Origin: an uncultured Bacilli bacterium
GTDB lineage: Bacteria; Bacillota_I; Bacilli_A; RF39; UBA660
Assembly: GCA_944358375.1 (NCBI GenBank)
Contig: CALVQT010000001.1
Location: 1-64,000 of the forward strand
Length of the DNA stretch: 64,000 nt
Direction of reading: 5' to 3'
A program made the translations under genes and the position numbers. Under the pieces are notes generated by a model that was not told where the DNA came from, ran no database searches, and saw nothing but the letters and a program-made list of their open reading frames with translations. How positions within the stretch are numbered: the first letter of the stretch is position 1; each line of letters opens with the position of its first letter. Positions 36,894 through 45,010 of the stretch are shown piece by piece.

Positions 36894-36921
36894 AAAAACT
36901 CAGTCAACTAACTGAGTTTTT
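36894..36921. terminator. Terminator between ATPase and restriction genes
   Basis: AAAAACTCAGT and ACTGAGTTTTT form a perfect 11-base stem with a six-base loop and a T run on both strands. Confidence 0.85.
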
Positions 36922-36929
36922 AGTATATT

Positions 36930-38822
36930 TTATACATTATCAAAATGGTTTTTTATATCAATTATTTCCTTGGTAATATCATCAAATGTTAGATTTAAAG
37001 AATAATAAAATGGCATTTTTTGACTTTTTGAATGTACTTGTTGATTTAACATTACTTTTTTACTCATTAAATATTCTTTTGTTACTTTGCTTGAACCAGA
37101 CCATCTGTTTCCACTAAATACATATCTTACTTTTTGACCAAATAGTTTTCCATTTAAATTTTCATCACCATTTAAATTATCATAAAATTGCTTTTCAACC
37201 CAAGCTCTTATTGCTGCATTGTATATTATTTTATTTGCAGTATTATTAAGGTATGATTCGTTTTGAAATGTAGTTGGTTCAAAGTTATCAATTAAATTAA
37301 CCAAGTAATCATTTGTATAAACAACACCATTTATTGTCTTAGAAAATGGTGAATCATAATGAAAAATCAAATGATTGTCATCAGTTTCTTCCCATGAATC
37401 TTTATCTAACAATAATTTTAAATAATTAAAATGCACATAAGTATTATCTATATTATCCATTAATTTCTCAACACTTAATACATTCGCTGTAGTAGTATAA
37501 GGCAAAGAATTTAGAAATAAAGTGTTATTTTTCTTTTCAATTATTTCATATTCAAAAAGAGCATTATATTGTGAGTTTGCAATATTAATTGTATCTATAT
37601 TATGAGTAAATATTAATATGTTTTTGTGCTCTTTTTTTGACGAAGTAATTTCATAGATTATTCTATATTGATTTGGTATATCGTAACTACTTAGTGGGTC
37701 ATCAATAACCAAAGTAGTTTTATCACTAGATATAAACTCAAGAATACATATAATAAAAGTCATTAAATTAATTTCTCCAGTACTATAAGTTTCAACATTT
37801 CTACGTAACTTTATTTTAATAGTTTTTTGTATATCATCAAAAGAAATGTCACTTTCTTCTACTGAAAATTGTAACTTAAAAGTTGAAATAACATCTTCTT
37901 TATGTAATTTTAAATTATTATAGAATTGCTCCTTTTCTACTTCTAATTCATTTATTCTTTCATTTATGTCAGATAAAGTTTGTTTTGAAGCCATTATTAA
38001 TTCAGCTTTATCTGAATTTCCACCACATAAACAATAATTTTCAACATTTTGAATGGTAATATTATTTTCACTTATAACATTTTTAATAGAATTTAGATTT
38101 TCCATTATTTCCTCTGGTTTTAAATCAGAGTGAGTATCTTGATAATTTTTAATAATTTCATTTTCTATTTCTCTAATTTCTGATATTTTTCTATTAATTA
38201 TGTTTTTAATCGGTTCATCAGATGTATGTCCACAAACTGGACAAACGCAACTACTGTTATCTAAAAAGTTATTAATTTCCTCTAAAACTTTTTTTCTATA
38301 ACTATCTTTTAATTCCTCGACTTGAATTTGAAGTTCTTCAGCTTCTATAAACCTTTTAGCATTTGTGCGAAAAAAAGCTTGGTTATCTTCTGACATTTCA
38401 AATATACAGTCTAAATTTTCATTATTAAATTGTAAAATTGCAGTCTCTAAATTTTTCCTTTTAACCTCCATGTTGTCAGAAATAGATTTTGCTGTTTTTG
38501 TGCTAGTAATACCAACATTTTTTAAATTTCCTTTAATATCTATCGCATCTAACAATGATTGCTTTTCACTATTCTTCTTGGTTAGTTCAACAATACTTGC
38601 TCCGATTACAATATTATCTTTTTTACCTATTATAGAATCTTCTATGTCTTCATAATCTATAAATGCATAATCTTTATGTCTTTGTTTTATATTTTTATAA
38701 ATAGACGATTTTCCTGTTCCATTTGGACCTAAAATTATTTTTATTTTGTCACCTAAATTAATACTGAAATTTGAATCAAAATTTAAATGACCTATTTCTG
38801 TAAAATTATTTGAATCAAACAT
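36930..38822 (-). CDS. Zinc-hook ABC-type ATPase with PrrC/RloC-like C-terminus
   Basis: This 630-residue AAA_13-type ATPase has Walker A GPNGTGKS at 32-39, coiled coils on both sides of a zinc-hook motif C195-P-V-C198, a signature-like STGEINLM near 347-354, Walker B LVIDDP at 371-376 and the switch histidine in FTHN at 406-408. The ATPase part resembles RloC and Rad50. The C-terminal 220 residues contain R539-x3-E543 and N593-x3-H597, spaced like the R-E-H catalytic triad of the PrrC/RloC anticodon nucleases. If that holds, it is a suicidal tRNA nuclease kept silent by ATP and released by phage attack. It starts 13 bases after the AbiEii-like gene and is co-transcribed with it. Confidence 0.75.
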   Translation of the reverse strand: MFDSNNFTEIGHLNFDSNFSINLGDKIKIILGPNGTGKSSIYKNIKQRHKDYAFIDYEDIEDSIIGKKDNIVIGASIVELTKKNSEKQSLLDAIDIKGNLKNVGITSTKTAKSISDNMEVKRKNLETAILQFNNENLDCIFEMSEDNQAFFRTNAKRFIEAEELQIQVEELKDSYRKKVLEEINNFLDNSSCVCPVCGHTSDEPIKNIINRKISEIREIENEIIKNYQDTHSDLKPEEIMENLNSIKNVISENNITIQNVENYCLCGGNSDKAELIMASKQTLSDINERINELEVEKEQFYNNLKLHKEDVISTFKLQFSVEESDISFDDIQKTIKIKLRRNVETYSTGEINLMTFIICILEFISSDKTTLVIDDPLSSYDIPNQYRIIYEITSSKKEHKNILIFTHNIDTINIANSQYNALFEYEIIEKKNNTLFLNSLPYTTTANVLSVEKLMDNIDNTYVHFNYLKLLLDKDSWEETDDNHLIFHYDSPFSKTINGVVYTNDYLVNLIDNFEPTTFQNESYLNNTANKIIYNAAIRAWVEKQFYDNLNGDENLNGKLFGQKVRYVFSGNRWSGSSKVTKEYLMSKKVMLNQQVHSKSQKMPFYYSLNLTFDDITKEIIDIKNHFDNV

Positions 38823-38835
38823 ATATTTATACCTC

Positions 38836-39675
38836 CTACTTTACTAAAACAGTTTCTATTGTTTCTACTAAATTACCAATATATTCTAATATTTGATCAT
38901 ATTCTATATCTTTAGCATAGCTATATTTTTTAGAATACATTATCCATCTTTTTCTTAAGATATTACTTTCTTTTACTATTTTATAATTTTCAATAATATT
39001 TCCCCTAAATTCTCTTTTATTAAATGTATTTTCTATAGCTGTTCTTAAGTTACTCTTATTTATTTTTTCAGAATCTTTACTATATATTAAAAAAATATCA
39101 TAGAAGTCTCTCATTCTTCCATTAAGTTCTAACCTACTTAATATTGTCTCTAATTTTTCGGCTAATACCGTTTCGATATTATATGTATATACATTAATAT
39201 ATCTATCACCAAGAAGAGGTATATATTTAAAAATAATTGCTCTTGGAGTGATTGGATCTCCTGTTGCTACATCAATATGAAATTTTTCATTAATATTTTC
39301 TAAATTTGCAACAAAATTAAACCTAAAACCTCCATATTCGTCTTCATCTCGAATTGTATCTACATCAATTATTTTAAACGTTATACCATCATTTAAATCA
39401 ATATTAATAATATCAGAAAACATATCTATTAAAACTTTTTCATCAAACTTAGCATTTCTAAACATTGTGTCAATATCCATTGTACTTCTTGATTCAATAC
39501 CATATAATGTACTTAAATAAAATCCACCTTTAATAACAAAGTTTTTACTATGCTTACTATTAGATAATCTTTCAATAAATCTATCATACATATAAATTCT
39601 TAATAAAGTATTAAAATCAACATTTTTTTCAATAGATAAATTTCTTAATTTTGCTTTTAACTGCATACTATTCAT
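38836..39675 (-). CDS. AbiEii-type nucleotidyltransferase toxin
   Basis: The 279-residue protein has the AbiEii/MenA nucleotidyltransferase motifs: FVIKGGFYLSTLYG, then STMDIDTMF with the two metal-binding aspartates, FHIDVATGDP, and VLAEKLETILSR. Members add nucleotides to tRNA or another RNA and stop growth during phage infection. Its start overlaps the antitoxin gene by eight bases, the usual AbiE arrangement. Unusually, it is followed closely by a zinc-hook ATPase, which suggests that the three form one unit. Confidence 0.88.
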   Translation of the reverse strand: MNSMQLKAKLRNLSIEKNVDFNTLLRIYMYDRFIERLSNSKHSKNFVIKGGFYLSTLYGIESRSTMDIDTMFRNAKFDEKVLIDMFSDIINIDLNDGITFKIIDVDTIRDEDEYGGFRFNFVANLENINEKFHIDVATGDPITPRAIIFKYIPLLGDRYINVYTYNIETVLAEKLETILSRLELNGRMRDFYDIFLIYSKDSEKINKSNLRTAIENTFNKREFRGNIIENYKIVKESNILRKRWIMYSKKYSYAKDIEYDQILEYIGNLVETIETVLVK

Positions 39676-40294
39676 ACATCATACCTACATAATCCATTAC
39701 AATTTCTTTAACACCAAGTTTTTCTGCATATGAAGACAGTTTAACAATGTCTTTATCCTTTCTTTTAATATATTCTCTAACACTATATTTAATATGTTCT
39801 GAATCCATTCTATTTTTAGATCTGATAATATCGCAAATACATCTTTCAATATCATAAGCTTTTACTTTATTTCCCATAGGTGTTTCTACTTCTGTAAGAC
39901 CAAGTTCATAATTATCATTATCTACATAAAATACATTATGTTTTTTTAGATGCACACTATTGTAACTTCTTTTAACAGTTATATCATAAATATCATTTGG
40001 TGCTTTTATAGATAGTCCATAAAAATAAAGTGCTGTCATGTGAGAATATATTACGTTTGGCATACTTAAACTGAATACATAATAACTATCTTCTATTTTA
40101 TTGGAATCTATATAAATACCTGGTGATACTTTTTCTATCATTCCTTTTTCTTGCATAATCGATAGATACATTCTATGTATATCAAACATATCTAACTCTT
40201 TAGAAGTAATATAACCATTATTCTTTTTCATTAATTCTTGAATAATTTCTATATTGCTTTTATTTTTAAATTCTTTGAGAGACATCTTTTCCAT
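39668..40294 (-). CDS. AbiEi-type antitoxin and autorepressor
   Basis: The 208-residue protein has an N-terminal winged helix-turn-helix (NNGYITSKELDMFDIHRMYL, then EKVSPGIYI) and a C-terminal domain with VIYSHMTALYFYGLS and IERCICDIIR. This is the AbiEi antitoxin layout: the C-terminus counteracts the toxin, and the head binds inverted repeats in the promoter. Such repeats flank the -10 of the promoter 30 bases upstream, so negative autoregulation is likely. The ATG follows AAGGTGA. Confidence 0.88.
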   Translation of the reverse strand: MEKMSLKEFKNKSNIEIIQELMKKNNGYITSKELDMFDIHRMYLSIMQEKGMIEKVSPGIYIDSNKIEDSYYVFSLSMPNVIYSHMTALYFYGLSIKAPNDIYDITVKRSYNSVHLKKHNVFYVDNDNYELGLTEVETPMGNKVKAYDIERCICDIIRSKNRMDSEHIKYSVREYIKRKDKDIVKLSSYAEKLGVKEIVMDYVGMMYE

Positions 40295-40316
40295 ATTATC
40301 ACCTTTTTGACATTTC

Positions 40317-40352
40317 TACTGAAATTATACATTTATTCAGTAATTTTGTCAA
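40317..40352 (-). promoter_or_regulatory. AbiE promoter with operator repeats
   Basis: On the minus strand TTGACA (40347-40352) and a perfect TATAAT (40324-40329) are 17 bases apart. TACTGAA (40317-40323) and its exact inverse TTCAGTA (40336-40342) stand on either side of the -10, fitting an AbiEi operator. Confidence 0.8.
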
Positions 40353-40389
40353 GGTTGACATATAAAGTTTTTAAAAATGCTATTGTATG

Positions 40390-40398
40390 TGCTATAAT
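40390..40398 (+). promoter_or_regulatory. Extended -10 promoter
   Basis: TGCTATAAT lies upstream of the membrane protein gene; transcription diverges from the AbiE operon. Confidence 0.6.
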
Positions 40399-40423
40399 AG
40401 AAAACATTTAGAAGGTGATTTAT

Positions 40424-41107
40424 TTGTTTAAAAATATTGAAAAAAAATATAAAAATAACTTAAGAGAAAGTAAATTTAATAAATATTATTGGACTATTGC
40501 ATTAACATTAATGTTTATTTCTTTAATATTTAAAATGCCAAATAATATTAAAGCATATTTTATTTATATTTCACTTTTTATTTTAGTAATTATATATTTC
40601 GGAGTTGATTTTGTAAAAATTACTAAAAATTACACCATTAATAAAAAAACTACATTTTTAACTAAATTTAAAATTTATATTAAAGAAGTTGAAAATCAAA
40701 ATATAAATAATCTTATATCATTACTTAAACAATATAATTTTAAAACAAAAAATGATTTAAAAATGGCAATTGACTATTACAATAGTGAAAAACCAATTAA
40801 AGTTGAATCTAATTACTTAGGATGGATTGTATCTATTGCGCTAACCTTATCTTCATTTATAGAAATCGCATATAATACTGAAACTCAAGCAATAGACACT
40901 ACTAAGATATCTGTTATACTAGGTTCTACAGCAGGAATAATAATCGTATTTTTAATATCTATAATTTTTTTAAATTTTTTCATAAACTCAGTTGTTATTT
41001 CAAAAAAAAGATTACACTCAAATTTAAGCGAAGACTTAACATATATATATTTAAATTTTGACAAATATAAAAATCAATTATCAAAACAAAACAATCCTAA
41101 AAAATAG
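40424..41107 (+). CDS. Four-helix membrane protein of unknown function
   Basis: The 227-residue protein has two N-terminal membrane segments (YYWTIALTLMFISLIF and AYFIYISLFILVIIYFGVDF), a cytosolic stretch of about 70 residues, and two more segments (WIVSIALTLSSFIEIAY and VILGSTAGIIIVFLISIIFL). No family is recognised. It starts with TTG after AAGGTG and has its own promoter and terminator. Lying next to the AbiE genes inside the element, it may contribute to defence or to exclusion of related elements; there is no direct evidence. Confidence 0.7.
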   Translation: MFKNIEKKYKNNLRESKFNKYYWTIALTLMFISLIFKMPNNIKAYFIYISLFILVIIYFGVDFVKITKNYTINKKTTFLTKFKIYIKEVENQNINNLISLLKQYNFKTKNDLKMAIDYYNSEKPIKVESNYLGWIVSIALTLSSFIEIAYNTETQAIDTTKISVILGSTAGIIIVFLISIIFLNFFINSVVISKKRLHSNLSEDLTYIYLNFDKYKNQLSKQNNPKK

Positions 41108-41119
41108 GATTGTTTTTAG
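41090..41119 (+). terminator. Terminator
   Basis: AACAATCCTA and TAGGATTGTT form a perfect ten-base stem over five bases, then a T run. Confidence 0.85.
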
Positions 41120-41265
41120 TTATTATGATACTAACTTGAGCAAATTAATTTCATCGTCTAGAATCGTTTATTTTTCATTACAACTGTATTTCACCTTGAG
41201 TCATAATACTTTGCATAAATTTCTTTTTTATCAATAATATTATAGATGATATTCATTTAATGTAT

Positions 41266-41679
41266 TTAATTTACAGTCTCTTCTAATTTTTCGACAAACT
41301 TATTATATAAGTTCTCGTTATTATTATTTATTAGATCATCTTCTAATAATTCTTTACCTTTTCTTTTCAAAATCCGCATTATTCCAACTCTTACTAATGA
41401 GTGTCTTATATTTAAAAGCCATTGTTTATAACTATTGTTCGGACTATTAAACTCTGTTATTTGAAAACCTCTTAATCTTTTTTCTAAATTTTCAAGATGA
41501 TCTAAATCTTCTTTATATTTATATATTATTTTTTCTATTAAATTTTTATCAAATGGAATAATGCCATTAATCATATTATCTATTGTAAACAAATCATTAA
41601 TATATTCAGCATCTTCTTTACTATCCTTTACTTCATCTATTTTTTTAATAAGACTCATAATTGCATTGGTTTCAATCAT
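41266..41679 (-). CDS. Hypothetical soluble protein at the right end of the element
   Basis: The 137-residue protein begins MIETNAIMSLIKKIDEVKDS, is helical and rich in charged residues, and has no recognised domain. The ATG at 41679 follows AGGAGG with a seven-base gap; the hydrophobic extension encoded upstream to 41751 has no ribosome site and is probably not translated. It lies about 240 bases from the right attachment site and so belongs to the element. Confidence 0.65.
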   Translation of the reverse strand: MIETNAIMSLIKKIDEVKDSKEDAEYINDLFTIDNMINGIIPFDKNLIEKIIYKYKEDLDHLENLEKRLRGFQITEFNSPNNSYKQWLLNIRHSLVRVGIMRILKRKGKELLEDDLINNNNENLYNKFVEKLEETVN

Positions 41680-41769
41680 TATATTTCCTCCTTTCATAAA
41701 ATTACTTAACATTATTATAAACCATAAAAAGCATAAAAAGTATAAATACAATAAAAGATTTTAAAAAAA

Positions 41770-41810
41770 ACTAAAATAGTGTCTATTTATTACATAAACA
41801 CTATTTTAGT
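41770..41810. repeat. Perfect 13-base inverted repeat near the right element end
   Basis: ACTAAAATAGTGT (41770-41782) and ACACTATTTTAGT (41798-41810) flank a 15-base loop. It may be a terminator for leftward transcription entering the element, or a site used by an accessory factor about 100 bases from the crossover. Confidence 0.65.
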
Positions 41811-41883
41811 CGATTTAATCCATCAATTTAATTAACTAAACTAATTAATCAATTTATTCAAATATAGCCGTCTAAATGCCCAA

Positions 41884-42174
41884 TTAAATTATGTAATGGT
41901 AAGTGAACTCCGCTCCTCCTGCGTTTAAGTGATTAGAAATAACTAGTACATCATTTCCATTGCCATAAAAATCTTGAACTCTTGATGTTCTTTCATCAGG
42001 GGATAGGGAAGTATCATCATCTCTTGTTAATTGAACAGGAATTCCTAATTCTTTGAATCTATCATACATATATTTACTTATTAATAAATTATAATCTTTT
42101 TCTTTTATACCATTAGCAACAGCTCCAGGATCGTTTCCTCCATGGCCAGGATCAATTACTATTTTTTTATTCAT
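41884..42174 (-). pseudogene. N-acetylmuramoyl-L-alanine amidase, N-terminal half
   Basis: The frame starts at 42174 after AGGTGA and reads IVIDPGHGGNDPGAV with the first zinc histidine, KEKDYNLLISKYMYDRF with the zinc glutamate, and VLVISNHLNAGG with the second zinc histidine. After the GG encoded at the junction, the sequence leaves the family and ends ten residues later (AEFTYHYII). The second half of the domain and the LysM tail lie at 28.4-29.2 kb. The protein lacks the catalytic glutamate and cannot cleave peptidoglycan as it stands. Confidence 0.9.
41891..41920. other. Right attachment site of the integrated element
   Basis: TAATGGTAAGTGAACTC (41894-41910) is the right-end arm, followed by the crossover region with CCT at 41915-41917 and again at 41918-41920. 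The amidase reading frame resumes beyond it. Confidence 0.85.
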
Positions 42175-42298
42175 TTTTATCACCTAGTTTATTTTATGAG
42201 TATTAAAAAAAACGGTGTCGTATTAATAATTTATTATTCGAGTATATATATATTTAGACTTTTTATTTGCTTATTTATATCTATGTTTTAACGATTTT

Positions 42299-43018
42299 TT
42301 AACAATTTTTTCTTTTATTAGAATTTAGTTCTAATTTAAGAGCTTTATTTTTTTCTATTGAGACTATTATATCTACTTGATTTTTATCAGAGTAAAAATA
42401 TTTTTTTTGTATAGATTGATTAATATTTTTAAAATATGCTAAATACTCATGGTATTTTTTAAGTTGTTCAATGCTAGCTTTTTCGATTAAATCATTAAAA
42501 GTTATATCAGTTTCTTTTTTATCAATAATTTTATATGTATGGTTTAAAAGTAATGAATCTTCTTTTTTTAGTTCATCTTTAATTACATTTTTTTTCTTTT
42601 CATATATTGGAGTCAATTTTTTTATTAATTTATTAATTCTAATACCATTATATCTTTGTAGCATAATACAATATAAATTTACCCCTATACAGGTAAAATA
42701 AACTAAAGTTAAAGGTGAAAAGTTTAAGTTACTTATATCTTTTATAAAGTCAGGAAGGCAAAATTTTAATGCCCAAATATGAATACATGTATTAATTATT
42801 AATTGTTTTTTAAATTTTTTAACACTTTCTAAATTTTTAACTTTTCCTATATTATAGTTACTTGCTGTATTATATAAAAAATTATATTTTTCTTCTTTAC
42901 TCATTTTAAAAGTTAAAGGATAAGCTAATATATCTCGCAACTTAAATGCCATTTTTCTAAAAGCTTTAATTCCCAACAGCTCATATAAGCGCATTTCAAT
43001 ATTTTTTTTATTTCTCAT
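42299..43018 (-). CDS. Hypothetical membrane protein
   Basis: The 239-residue protein begins MRNKKNIEMRLYELLGIKAF and carries two hydrophobic segments in the middle (LIINTCIHIWALKFCLPDFI and LTLVYFTCIGVNLYCIML) followed by a charged, helical C-terminal half. The order resembles small bacterial membrane proteins that begin RxYExLGIK, including glycosyl-diapolycopenoate acyltransferase-like ones, but this is weak. The ATG at 43018 is preferred; the GTG at 43033 is within the likely ribosome site. It stands between the interrupted amidase and a decayed glycosylase gene. Confidence 0.6.
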   Translation of the reverse strand: MRNKKNIEMRLYELLGIKAFRKMAFKLRDILAYPLTFKMSKEEKYNFLYNTASNYNIGKVKNLESVKKFKKQLIINTCIHIWALKFCLPDFIKDISNLNFSPLTLVYFTCIGVNLYCIMLQRYNGIRINKLIKKLTPIYEKKKNVIKDELKKEDSLLLNHTYKIIDKKETDITFNDLIEKASIEQLKKYHEYLAYFKNINQSIQKKYFYSDKNQVDIIVSIEKNKALKLELNSNKRKNC

Positions 43019-43289
43019 TATAAATAACCCCACTAATTTATTAAATATAAAATTTGATATATTATAACATTAAAAGGAATAAATATCAAAGTAAGATAAA
43101 ATAAATATGTTTAATTATATTTATAACTTGATAAGTTTTAAGTTTTTAATATTTTATTTCTGGCTATTAAGTGCTCATTTTGATATATGCATTAGATTAT
43201 CTATTTATTTTTAAAATTTTTCAAAATAAATATTAAATGCTACTTTAATTTTATAAATAATTATTACTATATTTAATGATAAATATTCA

Positions 43290-43869
43290 TTAATTTAATA
43301 TATTTTTAATGATTTTTCCTATTTCAATTATTCTTTCACTCATAAATTTAGGATGATCTTTAAACCATTTTATATTAAGTGGAGAAGGGTGGGGTAATAC
43401 AATTGTTAATTTATTGTTTATATAATTATTTTTAAAGACTAAATTATTAAATTCTTCATTTGGAAAAAATATTTTTGCTGCTTTTGAACCAATTATTATA
43501 TATAGTTTATTATTTACATATAGAAGTTCTTTTTTATCCAAGTTTCATAATAAATTTTGGGTGGTATTTTATCATTACCATTTTTATCTTTTCCTGGATA
43601 ACAATGTGAAAGTGAAGTAATATAGAAATTTTTAGGATTATAAAATGTATCATCATCTATCATATACCATTCATACTTTAATTTTTTACCACTTTGTCTG
43701 TAAAAAGCTTTAATGTTTGATGAACATTAGCTGATGGTGCCTGACTAATTTGAACTATTTTGGAATCAAAATTACCCCAAAATACAGGATGAGGTTGAAA
43801 TCTAAATTTTTCTTTACAAATTTCGCAAATTTTTAAATCTTCTATTAATTTATTAAATTTTTCTTGCAT
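43290..43869 (-). pseudogene. Uracil-DNA-glycosylase-superfamily protein with two frameshifts
   Basis: Three successive frames give one continuous protein. The first (43869-43678) reads CEICKEKFRFQPHPVFWGNF and VQISQAPSANVHQTLKLFTD. The second, absent from any single open frame, gives KLKYEWYMIDDDTFYNPKNF and YITSLSHCYPGKDKNG. The third (43541-43290) gives LYIIIGSKAAKIFFPNEEF and VLPHPSPLNIKWFKDHP. The final HPSP and the early Q-AP-S motif are those of uracil-DNA glycosylase relatives. Each shift is one missing base, the second in a run of A. It is a pseudogene, unless homopolymer sequencing errors explain both. Confidence 0.75.
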
Positions 43870-43924
43870 GGTTACACTCCTTAAAATATTTTTATTATAT
43901 ATTAAAACTACACAAATGTGTAGT

Positions 43925-45001
43925 TTAATCTTTTAATGTAAAACTATTGTTTACTAATATAGTATTATATAAGAATAATATATCTTGATCAACAAATTTA
44001 ATTTTATCTTTATATATTTGACTTGATATATATCTTGTATCAATTACGGTGATTTTTTTGTAATATGGTGTAAGTAGGGGGACAATACTACTCCCAAAAG
44101 AATCTCTAAATATTATTAGTTCTTTATCATTTATAGATTCATCATTTTCAATTGTAATAAAGGATGATGCGCCATCTAGAAATACTTCATAACTATCTAA
44201 ACTATTTAACTTATTTGTATTGTATAATGAATGTAAAGTGCTGTTTTCTAAGTAAGTTATTTTTAAATTGTTTTGTAAATCATTTGTCAAGTAAATTAAT
44301 TTATCTGGATTTTTATTTAAAGCAGATTGTCCATAATATACACCATAAAAATTATCATAAATATTCTCATCGTATTTTATATTTGAGTATTTAAAATTCA
44401 TTATCTCACTTAATTTTAATATTACTTTATTTAAGTTTTCTTGCCTCCAGTGAGTATCGGTATTATAATAATCGTCCAAATTCATTATATTTGTAATATC
44501 TATTTTAGTAGTATTTAATTTATTTAGTTTTGAATACATTAAATCATAATCCATATTTAGAAATAAGTTGTCTTGAATGAAATAATTTTTATCTGGAATT
44601 ATAACCGAATAAATATTATTTTTATTAGTAGTATTTTCTATTATATTATTTATTTTATTAATAAAATTATCTATTGATGATATATTCATTGGATATTCTA
44701 TTTTAAATATATAATTATCATCAATATAAATATTATTATTATCAAGCATTTGTAAAACAAAATAGTTATAGTTGGCTTTTAATGATCTGAAACTATTACG
44801 AAATGGAAACTGATCTAGTGCATAATCTTCAAAATCATCCATGAAATTGGTAGAAATAATATTGTTGATAGATACTTTTGGAAAAGTATTTAATTTTCTT
44901 CTTTCTTCAACACTTATTTCTTTATCTTTAATTAAAATATTTAATATAAAGAATATTTCTAAAAATGAAACAAATGTTATAACTAATATCTTATTTTTCA
45001 T
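43925..45001 (-). CDS. DHHW-family/AlgX-like accessory protein for surface acylation
   Basis: The 358-residue protein has an N-terminal membrane anchor (ILVITFVSFLEIFFILNIL) and an extracellular domain with the DTHWRQE motif, close to the D-x-H-W signature, and FRDSFGSSIVPLL, which supplies a serine in SGNH-hydrolase style. Proteins of this group work with a membrane O-acyltransferase to attach acetyl or similar groups to wall polymers. The MBOAT gene lies only nine bases upstream, so the two form one unit. Confidence 0.82.
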   Translation of the reverse strand: MKNKILVITFVSFLEIFFILNILIKDKEISVEERRKLNTFPKVSINNIISTNFMDDFEDYALDQFPFRNSFRSLKANYNYFVLQMLDNNNIYIDDNYIFKIEYPMNISSIDNFINKINNIIENTTNKNNIYSVIIPDKNYFIQDNLFLNMDYDLMYSKLNKLNTTKIDITNIMNLDDYYNTDTHWRQENLNKVILKLSEIMNFKYSNIKYDENIYDNFYGVYYGQSALNKNPDKLIYLTNDLQNNLKITYLENSTLHSLYNTNKLNSLDSYEVFLDGASSFITIENDESINDKELIIFRDSFGSSIVPLLTPYYKKITVIDTRYISSQIYKDKIKFVDQDILFLYNTILVNNSFTLKD

Positions 45002-45010
45002 TTTGCCTCC

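Larger units (their letters stand above)
29161..41917. mobile_element. 12.76-kb serine-recombinase element inserted in an amidase gene
   Basis: The element is bounded by a CCT direct repeat, interrupts a LysM amidase gene on both sides, and encodes a large serine recombinase. Joining the ends rebuilds an attP-like site: TAATGGTAAGTGAACTC (41894-41910), ten bases cgctCCtggt, then the near-inverted copy at 29164-29180. The CC dinucleotide lies exactly at the centre of symmetry, as expected for large serine integrases. The element carries small HTH and RHH proteins, an XRE regulator, folded origin-like DNA and a defence block. No relaxase, coupling protein or conjugation pore is visible, so it is at most mobilisable in trans. 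The boundaries are uncertain by three bases because CCT occurs twice in tandem at the right end. Confidence 0.88.

Noticed and set aside
38365..38655. 96-residue plus-strand reading frame inside the zinc-hook ATPase
   Set aside because: It is the complement of clear ATPase coding sequence and has no ribosome site.
29161..41917. Prophage
   Set aside because: No capsid, portal, terminase, tail or lysis gene is visible between the attachment sites.
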